Shown: positions 1 to 8,745 of the stretch, one piece after another
How the letters are laid out: each line of letters starts with the position of its first letter
Position numbering within the stretch: the first letter of the stretch is position 1
DNA from: JANPPS01 sp965246925
Lineage (GTDB): Bacteria; Pseudomonadota; Alphaproteobacteria; Acetobacterales; Acetobacteraceae
Direction of reading: 5' to 3'
NCBI GenBank assembly: GCA_965246925.1
Contig: OZ251994.1
Span: 1,922,001 to 1,986,000, forward strand
DNA length: 64,000 nucleotides
The notes under the pieces: generated by a model
What the model saw: only the letters and a program-made list of their open reading frames with translations
Database searches by the model: none
Told to the model about the DNA's origin: nothing
Translations under genes and position numbers: made by a program

Positions 1-1
1 G

Positions 2-1645
2 AGTGCCGCGGCGCTGGCGCGGGCTGCACGGGCGCGTCAGGAGGCGCAGGCGCCAGTGTTGGTTCCCGAGCGGGCGGCGTACGCGCAGGTAGCGCGGCGC
101 TTCCCATATCCTCTCAGCGCGGACCAGCGGCAGGCGATTACGGCTGTTCTGAATGATTTGGAGAGTGGGCGGCCGATGAACCGGCTGATCTGCGGTGATG
201 TCGGGTTTGGCAAGACGGAAATTGCGGTGCGGGCGGCGGCGGCGGTGGCGTTCGCCGGGCATCAGGTGCTGGTTGCGGCGCCGACGACCGTATTGGCCCG
301 GCAGCATCTCGAGGTATTTCAGCGGCGGTTTGCGGGAACTGGGGTGCGCGTGGAGGGGATTATCCGGACGGGGGCGGCCGAGGGGCGTGCGGTGCGGAAA
401 GCGTTGTCCTCCGGCGAAGTGCATATCGTGGTCGGGACGGGCGGATTGGCGGGATTACGGCTGGCGCGTCCGGGGCTGGCCGTGGTGGATGAGGAGCAGC
501 GGTTCGGCGAAGATGCGAAGCAGGCGTTGCGCGCTCCGCATAACTTAGTGATGACCGCGACGCCAATACCGAGGACGTTGCAAGGAGCTTTGGCCGGGCT
601 GCGGGACGTGAGCGTGCTGACGACGCCCCCGGCGCGTCGGCTGCCGACGCGGAGCTTCGTGCTGCATTGGGAGGACGGGGTGGTTCGCGAGGCGCTGCTG
701 CGAGAGCGGCGGCGGGGTGGGCAGAGCTTCGTGGTTTGTCCCCGCATTGCGGATGTGATTGCGATGCGGGACCGGTTGTCGGAGCTGGTTCCCGAGCTTA
801 CGGTGATGGTGGCGCATGGGCGGCTGAAGACGGATGGGCTGGAAGCGGTCATAGCTGCGTTTGCAGGGGGTGAGGGCGATGTCCTGCTGGCGACCGACAT
901 CATCGAGGCGGGGCTGGATATACCGCGCGCGAATTTGATGCTGGTTTGGGGTGCAGACCGTTTCGGATTGGCACAGCTGCATCAGTTGCGGGGCAGGGTC
1001 GGGCGGGGTGCGCGGCGCGGCGCGGCTTATTTTATGACGGAGCCGGGGCGGCGGCTCACTCAGGCGACGCGGCAGCGGTTGCGGACGATGGAGACCGTGG
1101 GCGGGCTGGGCGCCGGGTTCGCTATTGCGGCGGCGGATATGGATGCGCGGGGAGCTGGCGATTTGTTTGGGACGGCGCAGGCCGGGCATGTCAGAGCGAT
1201 TGGAACCGAATTGTATCAGCACCTGTTGGCTGCGGCGGTGGCGGGGAAGACCGTTCTTGCGGCGCCGATGTTGAAGATGGGCGTCGAGGGCCGGATACCG
1301 GCAGGTTACGTGCCGGAGGAGGGGCTTCGGCTTGGGCTCTACCGACGTTTGGCCAAGGTTGCGGATTCTGCGGGGTTGGTGGAGTTCGGGCATGAGATCG
1401 AGGACCGGTTTGGGCCGGTGCCTCAGTCCATGACGGTGATGCTGTCCTTGCAAGCGCTTCGCCTGGCCTGTGTTGGGCGCGGTGTGGCGATGGTGGAAGC
1501 GGGGCCGCAGGGGGTGGCGTTCACGGCGTCAGGGCCGCTCACGATTACCGGGGGCGAGGACCGGGGCGGGCGCGTGGTGGTGAAGGAAGCCGTTGCGGAC
1601 CCGGTGGCGCGGGTGAACTGGGTTTTAGGATTGCTCCGGGCCTAG
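2..1645 (+). CDS. mfd: Transcription-repair coupling factor Mfd, C-terminal half (5' truncated by window edge)
   Basis: The reading frame is open from base 2, so the GTG at 56 is probably an internal codon. The visible 547 residues cover the translocase and C-terminal part of Mfd, the ATPase that removes stalled RNA polymerase at lesions and recruits UvrA. Seen here: Walker A GDVGFGKTE, the Mfd-type motif II DEEQRFG, ATPIPRTL (motif III), GRVGRG (motif VI) and a C-terminal TRCF-like domain around GTELYQHLL and DRFGPVP. Full-length Mfd is about 1,150 aa, so roughly half lies upstream. The gene ends convergently with the next gene, the two stops sharing one CTAG. A stand-alone Mfd-like helicase cannot be excluded because the N-terminus is missing. 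Confidence 0.9.
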   Translation, partial: SAAALARAARARQEAQAPVLVPERAAYAQVARRFPYPLSADQRQAITAVLNDLESGRPMNRLICGDVGFGKTEIAVRAAAAVAFAGHQVLVAAPTTVLARQHLEVFQRRFAGTGVRVEGIIRTGAAEGRAVRKALSSGEVHIVVGTGGLAGLRLARPGLAVVDEEQRFGEDAKQALRAPHNLVMTATPIPRTLQGALAGLRDVSVLTTPPARRLPTRSFVLHWEDGVVREALLRERRRGGQSFVVCPRIADVIAMRDRLSELVPELTVMVAHGRLKTDGLEAVIAAFAGGEGDVLLATDIIEAGLDIPRANLMLVWGADRFGLAQLHQLRGRVGRGARRGAAYFMTEPGRRLTQATRQRLRTMETVGGLGAGFAIAAADMDARGAGDLFGTAQAGHVRAIGTELYQHLLAAAVAGKTVLAAPMLKMGVEGRIPAGYVPEEGLRLGLYRRLAKVADSAGLVEFGHEIEDRFGPVPQSMTVMLSLQALRLACVGRGVAMVEAGPQGVAFTASGPLTITGGEDRGGRVVVKEAVADPVARVNWVLGLLRA

Positions 1646-4600
1646 GCGGTAAAGGCGGTGCGGCCTTCGTATTGACCGTTGAATAGGTAGTGGAGCAGCG
1701 GGTTTACGTTGGCGTTACTGACGTCTGAGTAGGCGCCGAGGTATTTATTTATGCTGAATGAGGCGCTTGGATCGCGGCCTTCTTTCCAGCCAAATTGCTC
1801 GAAGTGCAGCAACGGGTTGATGTGTGCGGCGGCGATGTCTGGATTATGGGATAGGTAGTAGTTGGTATTAAAATAGGCGTTGGGGTTGAGGCCTTGCATC
1901 CAGCCAGTCGTATTGTAGCTGGCAGTTGCTTGCTGGGCCGCGGTGAGGCCGGTCGGGATCATCGTGGCGCTGAGTTGGCGGTCGTAATAGCCGGCCTGAA
2001 CCAACGGGTCGGCGGGGGCGGTTGGGCCGGATAGGAAGGTCGCGCGTGCTTCACTCTGACCGTGACCGAGATATTGCAGCAGAGGGTTTACCGCGGCTGC
2101 AGCGATGTCTGGGTTTGCGGCCAGGTATTTAGCGCTTGAGAATAGCAGGCTGGGATCGCGGCCCTGAGTAGATCCAACGGCGATAAACTGGGCGAGTGGG
2201 TCAACCCCGGCGGCTTTGACGTCCGGATTTTGGGTTAGATAATAATTGGTGTCGAAGAAAGCGTTTGGATTTCGACCCTCGCGCCAGCCAGTCGTGAGCC
2301 AGTGGCTGTATGCGTCGGCGCCCGCCACTTTTACGTCGGGGTTGGTGGCATAATAGTAGGAGGCGTCGAAGCCTGGTTCGGGGGCGGGGCCGACGGCGAA
2401 GGCGACGCGGTGTTCGTATTGGCCGTTGTTTATGAAATGCGCCAGCGGGTCGATACTGGCGGCGGCGACATCCGGGTTGGCGGCGCGGTAATCGGCCAAG
2501 CTGAAGGCGGCGCTAGGATCCCGGCCTTCTTTGTAGCCGTTGATCATGTAGTGCAGTAGCGGATTTAGGCTGGCGGCAGCGATGTCTGGGTTCGATTGGA
2601 GGTAGTAAGTGGAATTGAAGAATGGGTCGGGATTGCGGCCGAGTTTCCAGCCATTGCTTTCATAGTCCAGCAGAGGATTGGTGCCGGCGGCGACCACGGC
2701 CGGGTTGTTGGTGAGGTAATAGTTCGTGTTGAAGAGAGCGCTGGGGTTGCGCCCCTCCTTCCAGCCGCTGTTGATGTAGTGAAGGTAGGGATCCACGCCG
2801 GCGGCGGCGACGTCGGGGTTGTGGGCCAGGTAATAGGCGGTGTCGAAGAGAGGGTCGGTGACGGTGATGTGGGCGCCGGCGGCGGTTTGGGTGAGGGTTG
2901 CAGCATCTCCCTGGGGAAGCACGAGGGTGATGCGCTGACCCAAAACGGTCAAAACGTTACCGGAAAGTGTGGCGGCGAGGCCGGGTAGGTCGATCACGTC
3001 GTCGGCTTGCAGCGTTGCGGTTAGAGGGCCGGCGATGGCGTGAAGGCGGAGGGCTTCGCCGGGTGCAGAGAAGGTGACGGCGCCGGTCAGGCTGATCGCG
3101 TCGAGGGTGCCTGCGATTATGTTGGTGATGCCGGGACCGGTTATGGAGCCGGCGATGATGGTATTTGCGACAACAAGTGTGCCTGCGTTGTTGATCGAGC
3201 CCGTGATGCTGCCTGCAAGATCGGTGAGGGTGGCGCCTGCACCGATATTTATTCCAGGAGTGAGGGTGGCGACCGGATAGGCCGGGGTTGCCAGGATGAT
3301 CTCGCTCGTGGTGTCCGTGGTGATGTGGCCATTGGCGCCGAGTGACAGCGAGCTGGCGGTTACGATGCTGCCGGCGGAAGCCGTCAGGCTGGCGATGCCT
3401 GGCCCGAACGTGACAGCCCCGGCAACATTGAGGTGGGCGCCGGTTAGCGAGATGTTTGCGGCGCTGCCTAGCGTAGCGGCGAGAGTTGCGGTGGTAGCAA
3501 ACGCGGTTGCCCCGGTGCCGAGGTTAAGCGTTGCGGCGCCGGACTGGCCGACGATGAGGGCGCCGCCTGCGTCTAGGATAGATCCATTACCGGTGACGGT
3601 CACGGCGGCGCTGGTTCCGGCGGCGGCCAGAGTAGCCCCGCTGGTGAGGCGGAGTGCGCTGCCGCCTTGGATCGTGAGTGTGCCGCTGGCGCCGGGCCGG
3701 ATGGGTGATGCGCCGATGGCGAGCTGGGTGGCTGTGGCGTTCGAGCCTGTGTCCAGGAGAAGCATGGCTGCGCTGCCATCCGTTCCGAGGGTCAAGTTAC
3801 CGCGGTCCCGGAGAGTGCTGCCGTTTGTTGCGCGTAAAGTGCTAGTGCCGCCGAAATCAGCCGCGGATGCATCACCCAGGATTATGCTGTTGGCTGAGAA
3901 AGTCGCACCCGTATCGAGCATCACGGTTGCGGGGCTGGCGCGGCCGAGGCTGGCGGAGCCGAGCGTGTCGAGCAGGGTGCCGGTGCCAGATAGGTTGAGG
4001 GTCGCGGGGCCGGGACGGAAGCCGCCGGTATTTCCATTGAGGGTTAGCGCTGTGGTGTGGATTTGTGCGGCGGACTGAGCAGTCAGGACGCCGGATAGGC
4101 TTAGGGGGCCAGCGGTCAACGACGCGCTGCTGGCAAGCGAGATGGTAGAGATGGGGGCCGTTGTGAGCGGGCCTACGAAGGTTGCGGCCGCACCGCCGGC
4201 TTGGGTCCAGGCGGCGTTCGTGAGGGTGAGGGCGTCCGTGCTAGATAGGGTTGCGCCGTTGGTAAGAGAGAGGGTAGCGCGGCCGCCTTGTCCGAGAGCG
4301 GCTGCGCCGGCGATTGTCAAGGATGTGGTAGGACCGTCGATTGCCAGGGTGGCGGTGCTGCCGGGCTGGGTTGCGGCGGAGAGTGAGCCTAAATGCGCGC
4401 CGGCACCGGCGGAGAGAGTGAAGGCAGCCGTACCGGTCTGAGCAAAGATGGCGCCCGAGAGGGCGATGTCGAGCAAGGCGGCGGTGCCGGATGCGTTGAG
4501 GGTTCCGGTGCCGGCTGCACCGATGGTCAGACCGGTACTACCGTAAGATGCTCCACTGCGAAGGGTGCCGCCGGATGTGAGTGTTACTGTGCCAGAGGAG

Positions 4601-5532
4601 CCGAGGTTGGCGCCGAGCAGAATGTCGGCGCTGGTTGTAGCGGTCGCACCCGCGCCAATGGTGAGTGTTCCGGAACCGGCATTACCGATAGTAAGACGGC
4701 CGGCGACGTTCAGGCTGGTGTTCGTGCCGGTAAGGATTGCCTTAGCCGTCCCGATAGCCCCAAGGATGAAAGGGCCGGCGGTGGTGAGGGTGCCGCCGCT
4801 ACCGAGGGTAAGGTCGGCGCTGGTTCCAGGATCTTGCGCGAGGGTGACGGCAGCGCCGGCTATGAGGGTTGCGCCTCCGGTAATGCTGAGGTGGCCGGCG
4901 CCCGGAGTGATGCCGGCGGCGCCCAGGGTGAGGATGCCGGTTGGAAGGCCTGGAAGGTCCAGGGCAGGGTTTGCGGTAAGGGTCAGGCTAGTACTAGCGC
5001 CGAGTATGGTGAGGGTGGCGTTGGCACCCTGACCGACGGTGGCGGCCAAGGCGGTTACGGCCGAGCCGGAGGTTAAGATGAGGGCGGGTGTCGAGACCTG
5101 GCTGTTGAGGCCGATGGCCAGGGTTCCAGCAGCGTTGATGGTGGCTGGGCCAGCCAGGTCATAGGCGTTTACCGCGCCCACGGAGACAGGTGCGTTGATG
5201 AGGGCGGATAAGGGCAGTGCAGCCTGGTTGGTGATGCGGCCGGTCAAGGTGAGCAATGCGCCGGCGGAGAGGGCGAGATTGTTGGTGACTGTCGCCTGTT
5301 TGGCCGTGAGCTGGGCGTTGAGGGTTGCGGCAAAGCTGAAGGCGGCTGAGGCGCGCACTGTAAGTTGGTCGATCGTAGCGGTACCGATCAGGTCTGCACC
5401 TGGGTTGCCATAAAGGTCGATAGTGTCATTGAAACCTGGGGTTGCCCCTGTCGTGAGGCCAGTGACTTCGTCCCGCCAGGAGGCTGGATCGTTGATGGGG
5501 AGGAAGGAACGGGTTGGGGAGTAAGTGGTCAT
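1642..5532 (-). CDS. Large beta-solenoid protein with ten C-terminal NPDV repeats
   Basis: 1,296 aa. Residues about 60-850 are a Gly/Ala/Thr/Ser-rich array of short imperfect units such as LTIGAAGTGTL, typical of right-handed beta-helix passenger or adhesin repeats. Residues about 870-1296 hold ten units of about 38 aa built on the pattern YYLxxNPDVAAAxxxPLLHY followed by GWKEGRxP. They fall in three blocks (4, 3 and 3 units), each ending in a GQ-E-R variant. No Sec signal peptide, autotransporter barrel or catalytic motif is visible. The NPDV-type unit occurs in alphaproteobacterial surface proteins and glycosyltransferases, but its function is unknown to me. A surface or exported structural protein is inference. 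A CtrA-type box lies 15 bp upstream of the ATG. Confidence 0.85.
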   Translation of the reverse strand: MTTYSPTRSFLPINDPASWRDEVTGLTTGATPGFNDTIDLYGNPGADLIGTATIDQLTVRASAAFSFAATLNAQLTAKQATVTNNLALSAGALLTLTGRITNQAALPLSALINAPVSVGAVNAYDLAGPATINAAGTLAIGLNSQVSTPALILTSGSAVTALAATVGQGANATLTILGASTSLTLTANPALDLPGLPTGILTLGAAGITPGAGHLSITGGATLIAGAAVTLAQDPGTSADLTLGSGGTLTTAGPFILGAIGTAKAILTGTNTSLNVAGRLTIGNAGSGTLTIGAGATATTSADILLGANLGSSGTVTLTSGGTLRSGASYGSTGLTIGAAGTGTLNASGTAALLDIALSGAIFAQTGTAAFTLSAGAGAHLGSLSAATQPGSTATLAIDGPTTSLTIAGAAALGQGGRATLSLTNGATLSSTDALTLTNAAWTQAGGAAATFVGPLTTAPISTISLASSASLTAGPLSLSGVLTAQSAAQIHTTALTLNGNTGGFRPGPATLNLSGTGTLLDTLGSASLGRASPATVMLDTGATFSANSIILGDASAADFGGTSTLRATNGSTLRDRGNLTLGTDGSAAMLLLDTGSNATATQLAIGASPIRPGASGTLTIQGGSALRLTSGATLAAAGTSAAVTVTGNGSILDAGGALIVGQSGAATLNLGTGATAFATTATLAATLGSAANISLTGAHLNVAGAVTFGPGIASLTASAGSIVTASSLSLGANGHITTDTTSEIILATPAYPVATLTPGINIGAGATLTDLAGSITGSINNAGTLVVANTIIAGSITGPGITNIIAGTLDAISLTGAVTFSAPGEALRLHAIAGPLTATLQADDVIDLPGLAATLSGNVLTVLGQRITLVLPQGDAATLTQTAAGAHITVTDPLFDTAYYLAHNPDVAAAGVDPYLHYINSGWKEGRNPSALFNTNYYLTNNPAVVAAGTNPLLDYESNGWKLGRNPDPFFNSTYYLQSNPDIAAASLNPLLHYMINGYKEGRDPSAAFSLADYRAANPDVAAASIDPLAHFINNGQYEHRVAFAVGPAPEPGFDASYYYATNPDVKVAGADAYSHWLTTGWREGRNPNAFFDTNYYLTQNPDVKAAGVDPLAQFIAVGSTQGRDPSLLFSSAKYLAANPDIAAAAVNPLLQYLGHGQSEARATFLSGPTAPADPLVQAGYYDRQLSATMIPTGLTAAQQATASYNTTGWMQGLNPNAYFNTNYYLSHNPDIAAAHINPLLHFEQFGWKEGRDPSASFSINKYLGAYSDVSNANVNPLLHYLFNGQYEGRTAFTA

Positions 5533-5547
5533 TGTCCGCTCAATCTA

Positions 5548-5562
5548 TTAACAAACGATTAA
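5548..5562. promoter_or_regulatory. Candidate CtrA box TTAA-N7-TTAA
   Basis: TTAACAAACGATTAA matches the alphaproteobacterial CtrA consensus exactly. It lies 15 bp upstream of the repeat-protein ATG (minus strand) and about 180 bp before the first phage gene. The motif is palindromic and could affect either direction. The local sequence is AT-rich, which raises the chance of coincidence. Confidence 0.4.
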
Positions 5563-5633
5563 TGCGACCATGGAATGGTATGGCAAGTTGTGAAGTGTTT
5601 GGATTGTCAACGAAATCGTGAGGCTGCTTTCAG

Positions 5634-5653
5634 ACCAGGAAAATTATCCTGGT
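5634..5653. repeat. 7-bp perfect inverted repeat upstream of the prophage
   Basis: ACCAGGA, AAATTA loop, TCCTGGT. It lies in the 210-bp gap between the repeat protein and the first phage gene. There is no U-tract, so an operator-like dyad is more likely than a terminator. No known binding protein was recognised. Confidence 0.3.
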
Positions 5654-5703
5654 TAGGCGGCCCGATTTAACCTATAAAGATGATTAGACTGGCCCTGGGC
5701 CTC

Positions 5704-5733
5704 GGCGTCCGTTTCACGGGCGCCGTTTTTTTT
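5704..5733 (+). terminator. Terminator-like hairpin in the leader of the first phage gene
   Basis: Arms GGCGTCCGT and GGGCGCC around a short loop (one G-T pair), then eight T residues at 5726-5733. The Shine-Dalgarno GGAGG begins at 5734, directly after the T-run. It may insulate the late operon from upstream transcription or act as an attenuator. The same arrangement recurs before the capsid gene. Confidence 0.6.
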
Positions 5734-5742
5734 GGAGGGTGC

Positions 5743-5967
5743 GTGCGCAAAGGATTGGAGCTGACGCTCACCGTGATGCAGCGGCGATGGGACGAGGGTG
5801 ACACGAAAGGTGCGGCGGAGTTGGCGAAGCGGGTGGCGCCCCAGGTGCGGGCCCGAGCGGCGCCGAAAGGGTTGGTGGACTTAGCGGGGGTTGAGGATGG
5901 CGAGCTTGGTTCCGACACAGACGGCGAGGCGGGCGGAGCGGGCATTGCGGGCGAGGATCCGGGGTAG
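5743..5967 (+). CDS. Small phage protein, possible small terminase subunit
   Basis: 74 aa from a GTG preceded by GGAGG (5734-5738). An in-frame ATG at 5680 would place the start inside the hairpin leader, so GTG 5743 is preferred. The N-terminal half (LTLTVMQRRWDEGD, AAELAKRVAPQVRAR) looks helical and basic, and the C-terminus is acidic and Gly-rich. It overlaps the terminase gene by 71 bp. Position immediately before the large terminase suggests a small terminase or packaging accessory, but there is no diagnostic motif. Confidence 0.5.
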   Translation: MRKGLELTLTVMQRRWDEGDTKGAAELAKRVAPQVRARAAPKGLVDLAGVEDGELGSDTDGEAGGAGIAGEDPG

Positions 5968-7294
5968 CTTTGCCGAGTGGGCCCGGTATGCGCTGCCGCC
6001 GGGTCAGACCCCGTCGAGCCATCACCTGTTTATGATAGAGAAGCTGGCGGCGACCGTAGATGGGCGTTGTGACCGGTTGATGCTGTTAATGCCACCCGGG
6101 TCGGCAAAGAGTACCTACGCGAGTTTGCTATTTCCGAGCTGGTTTCTGGCGCGGGTGCCTGGGTCGCAGATTATTGCGGTTTCGCACACGGCGGAGCTTG
6201 CGGAAAGGTTTGGACGGGGAGTGCGGGACTTAGCCTTGGAACATGGGCCGCGGCTTGGGCTGCATGTGATGCAAAGGGACCGGGCAGCGGGACGGTTTGC
6301 TGTGAGGTCTGGTGGGCATAGCGGTGGTTACTTTGCGACAGGGGTCCGCGGGGGAGTCACGGGCCGGCGGGCTGATTTGCTGTTGATTGATGATCCGGTG
6401 AAGAGCCAGGCGGAAGCCGAAAGTCCGGCGCTGAGAGAGCGATTGTGGGATTGGTACCGGGCGGATTTGGTGACGCGGCTGAAGCCTGGGGGGCGAGTGA
6501 TCCTGGTGATGACCCGCTGGCATCCGGACGATCTGGGCGGACGGTTGCTGGAGGGTGGGGAGGCCTGGCAGGTGGTCCGGTTACCGGCGCTTGCGGAGGA
6601 GGGCGATTTGCTAGGGCGATCCGTGGGGGAGGCGCTTTGGCCGGAGTGGGAAGGCCGGGCTGCATTGGAACGGAAGCGGCTCATCCTCGGGGACCGGACT
6701 TTCGAGGCCTTGTTTCAGCAGAACCCGAGGTTGTCCGGGGGCGCGCTATTTCAGATTGGGCAAATTCCGGTCACGGAGGCGGGACTTGTTGGCCGGGAGG
6801 TTAGGGCATGGGACCTGGCTGCGACTACAGAGGGCGATTGGACCGTGGGTTTGCGATTGGTCCGTGGCGAGCGGGGCTGGCAAGTCTCCGATGTGATCCG
6901 GCTGCGTGGCGGGCCTGAGGCAGTAGTGGAGGCGATTAGTTCGACGGCCGTGCTGGATGGGCGCGATGTTACGATCGGGTTTCCCCAAGATCCTGGGCAG
7001 GCTGGACGCTCGCAGGTTTCGTTCTTAGCGGGCCGGCTCGCTGGGTGGCGGGTTGTTAGTTCTCCTGAGACCGGGAGTAAGGCTTTGCGGGCGATGCCGG
7101 TGGCAAGTCAGATCAATGCTGGCCAGTTTACTTTACTACGGGGCAAGTGGAATCGAGCCTTTCTAGAAGAGCTACGAGATTTCCCTGGAGGCGCAAAGGA
7201 TGATCAGGTTGATGCGCTTGGTCGCGCTTTTGGAATGCTTCTGGATACAGCTGCGCCGGCACGGATACTCAGTTTGGATTGGGGGCGCCGCTAG
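5897..7294 (+). CDS. terL: Phage terminase large subunit
   Basis: 465 aa from ATG 5897 (a TTG lies two codons upstream). It is the DNA-packaging motor ATPase and nuclease. Walker A PPGSAKS is at residues 66-72 and Walker B LLLIDDP at about 161-167, followed by an ATPase coupling segment (VILVMTRWHPDD). The C-terminal RNase H-like nuclease domain begins at RAWDLAAT and ends with DDQVDALGRAF, which supply the expected acidic residues. Length and domain order are normal for the family. A 186-bp AT-richer gap separates it from the AHH gene; this is unusual because terminase and portal are normally adjacent. Confidence 0.95.
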   Translation: MASLVPTQTARRAERALRARIRGSFAEWARYALPPGQTPSSHHLFMIEKLAATVDGRCDRLMLLMPPGSAKSTYASLLFPSWFLARVPGSQIIAVSHTAELAERFGRGVRDLALEHGPRLGLHVMQRDRAAGRFAVRSGGHSGGYFATGVRGGVTGRRADLLLIDDPVKSQAEAESPALRERLWDWYRADLVTRLKPGGRVILVMTRWHPDDLGGRLLEGGEAWQVVRLPALAEEGDLLGRSVGEALWPEWEGRAALERKRLILGDRTFEALFQQNPRLSGGALFQIGQIPVTEAGLVGREVRAWDLAATTEGDWTVGLRLVRGERGWQVSDVIRLRGGPEAVVEAISSTAVLDGRDVTIGFPQDPGQAGRSQVSFLAGRLAGWRVVSSPETGSKALRAMPVASQINAGQFTLLRGKWNRAFLEELRDFPGGAKDDQVDALGRAFGMLLDTAAPARILSLDWGRR

Positions 7295-7421
7295 CAGGCT
7301 ATGCGAGCCGACTCGGACCCATGCCTAAAAGCACCCTTCATGCAAGGACGAAAGTTAAGAATTTACTACCACAGATTGTGTGAACTGTACCGTAGAACCA
7401 TAAAGTAGTCATAGTTCTGTG

Positions 7422-7481
7422 ATGACACAACTCAAGAGCCGGTTCTGCAAAATGGTGGATCGCGACATGGTAGGGCTTTAA
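7422..7481 (+). other. 19-codon mini-ORF overlapping the AHH start codon
   Basis: An ATG at 7422 opens a 19-codon frame whose TAA (7479-7481) overlaps the ATG of the AHH gene in a TAATG arrangement. This is the geometry of a translationally coupled leader. It may equally be chance in the AT-richer 7295-7480 gap, where nothing else is recognisable. Confidence 0.25.
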
Positions 7482-8077
7482 TGCAGGGGACCGCGTTGGC
7501 CGGTGCTTGCCGGACCATTGACGCCGAGCGGTTTCGTGGTGACAGGATCATTACGGTTTCTCGGCTTCGCAGCGCCGCCACTCGCAGGTCAGAGTATCGG
7601 GCGGTTCTTCCAGAGCGGCTTCGTATGGCGGTACTGCGTGCATTACGTTCTGTAGAGGAGCCTCGAGAATTGCCATTTCTTGCAGGCGGGGCTCCGCTTG
7701 ACGTGCACCATGTGGTTGCTGCTGGATTGGAGCGGGCTGGGTCGAGCCGATTGATGTTGCGGGCTTGGAGTGTCGACATCCATAGCGTTGCAAATGCAGC
7801 CATACTGCCAAGATCGTTTCATCAAGGACGTGGACTGCACAAGGGCTGTTACTTGGATAGCGTTAACCGGCAGATCATGCTGGCGGACGGAGCCGCGCGT
7901 CGTGTGGCGATCAAGGCAGGAGATAGCGAAGGCCGTCGCGTTTTCATCGACATGTTGCAGAAGTTGGGAGACAGTATAGTCGCGGGTGCGGCTGACCCGG
8001 TAGCGACATCGCTGCAACGTATATTAAGAAGCAGCGAGCGGGAGATGTGGGATCGGCGGCCGATCCTGGATGAGTAG
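7481..8077 (+). CDS. AHH-type HNH-like nuclease, putative toxin
   Basis: 198 aa. The centre carries the AHH nuclease signature: DVHHVV (His76-His77), then a helix, DIHSVANAAILP with Asn105, and RSFHQGRGLHKGCYLDSV with His114, His120 and Tyr124. AHH domains are HNH/endonuclease-VII-fold nucleases, mostly known as C-terminal tips of polymorphic bacterial toxins. The N-terminal 70 residues are Arg-rich without a recognised secretion domain. It lies between terminase and portal and is followed 23 bp later by an Imm11-like gene. The pairing favours a toxin/immunity reading. The alternative is an HNH packaging accessory, since such nucleases commonly sit beside terminases. Confidence 0.7.
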   Translation: MQGTALAGACRTIDAERFRGDRIITVSRLRSAATRRSEYRAVLPERLRMAVLRALRSVEEPRELPFLAGGAPLDVHHVVAAGLERAGSSRLMLRAWSVDIHSVANAAILPRSFHQGRGLHKGCYLDSVNRQIMLADGAARRVAIKAGDSEGRRVFIDMLQKLGDSIVAGAADPVATSLQRILRSSEREMWDRRPILDE

Positions 8078-8100
8078 GCCGGGGAGGATGGGCGAGGGTA

Positions 8101-8745
8101 ATGCAGGTGTTTCTGCTGCGTGGCGATTGCGACTATCATGTGCTCCGGCCGGAGGACGAGTCGTTCTGGCTCGGCCGTAGCGGTGTGGCCAGCTCCGGGC
8201 GATGGTCGATACCACGATTGATTCCTTACGATGACGACCGCGCCGACGCTGGACCGTTGTTACCGGTAGATGCTTTGCCTTTGAATGCTGCTGCGGACGG
8301 GTTGGTGATGAGCGAGCGGGCGCGCCGCCTGCTTGGGCCGTTGTTGCGCAGTTGTGGTGAGTTCCTGCCCGTGTATGTGCTCGATGAGTCGTTTTGGTGG
8401 TTCAATTGCCTGAGGTCCATCGATGCGTTGTCCGCTGGGACGACGGGTGAGTGGGTTGAAGGAGGCGGTGAGCGGTTTTTGGCTTTGGTTCATCAACTAG
8501 TGTTCGGTGCGGATCGGGTAAGGGAGGCACCCCCGGTGTTCCGGGTGCCGGAGTTGCCGGCGGGATATCTGTTTGCGAGGCAAAGTTTCCGGGATTTGGT
8601 GGAGCGTTGCGGGCTGATTGGATTTCAATTTGATCTAGTTTGGAGCGACAGCTCCGGAGGTGTAACTCGTCCGCCGGGTTTTGGACTGGATTTTAACGAT
8701 CCGGTGCGGGCAGAAGCGAAGCGCTCGGCGCTGAAGCCGGACTGA
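8101..8745 (+). CDS. Imm11 (DUF1629)-like putative immunity protein
   Basis: 214 aa. The layout resembles Imm11: a variable N-terminus, a middle segment with VMSERARRLLGPLL, VYVLDESFWWFNCL and a D/S-rich turn, and a C-terminal segment FRVPELPAGYLFARQSF followed by DLVERCGLIGFQFDLVW. Imm11 proteins are cytosolic inhibitors encoded next to polymorphic toxins, including nuclease tips. It lies 23 bp after the AHH gene on the same strand, and neither gene has an evident role in virion assembly. The assignment rests on pattern recognition of the C-terminal half; cognate inhibition is inference. Confidence 0.6.
   Translation: MQVFLLRGDCDYHVLRPEDESFWLGRSGVASSGRWSIPRLIPYDDDRADAGPLLPVDALPLNAAADGLVMSERARRLLGPLLRSCGEFLPVYVLDESFWWFNCLRSIDALSAGTTGEWVEGGGERFLALVHQLVFGADRVREAPPVFRVPELPAGYLFARQSFRDLVERCGLIGFQFDLVWSDSSGGVTRPPGFGLDFNDPVRAEAKRSALKPD

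Noticed and set aside
545..1453. 302-aa frame antisense to mfd
   Set aside because: Opposite a clear Mfd coding sequence; Arg/Pro/His-rich composition typical of antisense frames in GC-rich DNA.
1700..2850. Possible CRISPR array in the regularly spaced repeats
   Set aside because: Repeats are about 114 bp, degenerate, in frame and encode the NPDV units; they are coding repeats, not CRISPR.
7321..7383. 20-codon frame upstream of the AHH gene
   Set aside because: Too short, without a good ribosome site or any recognisable sequence.
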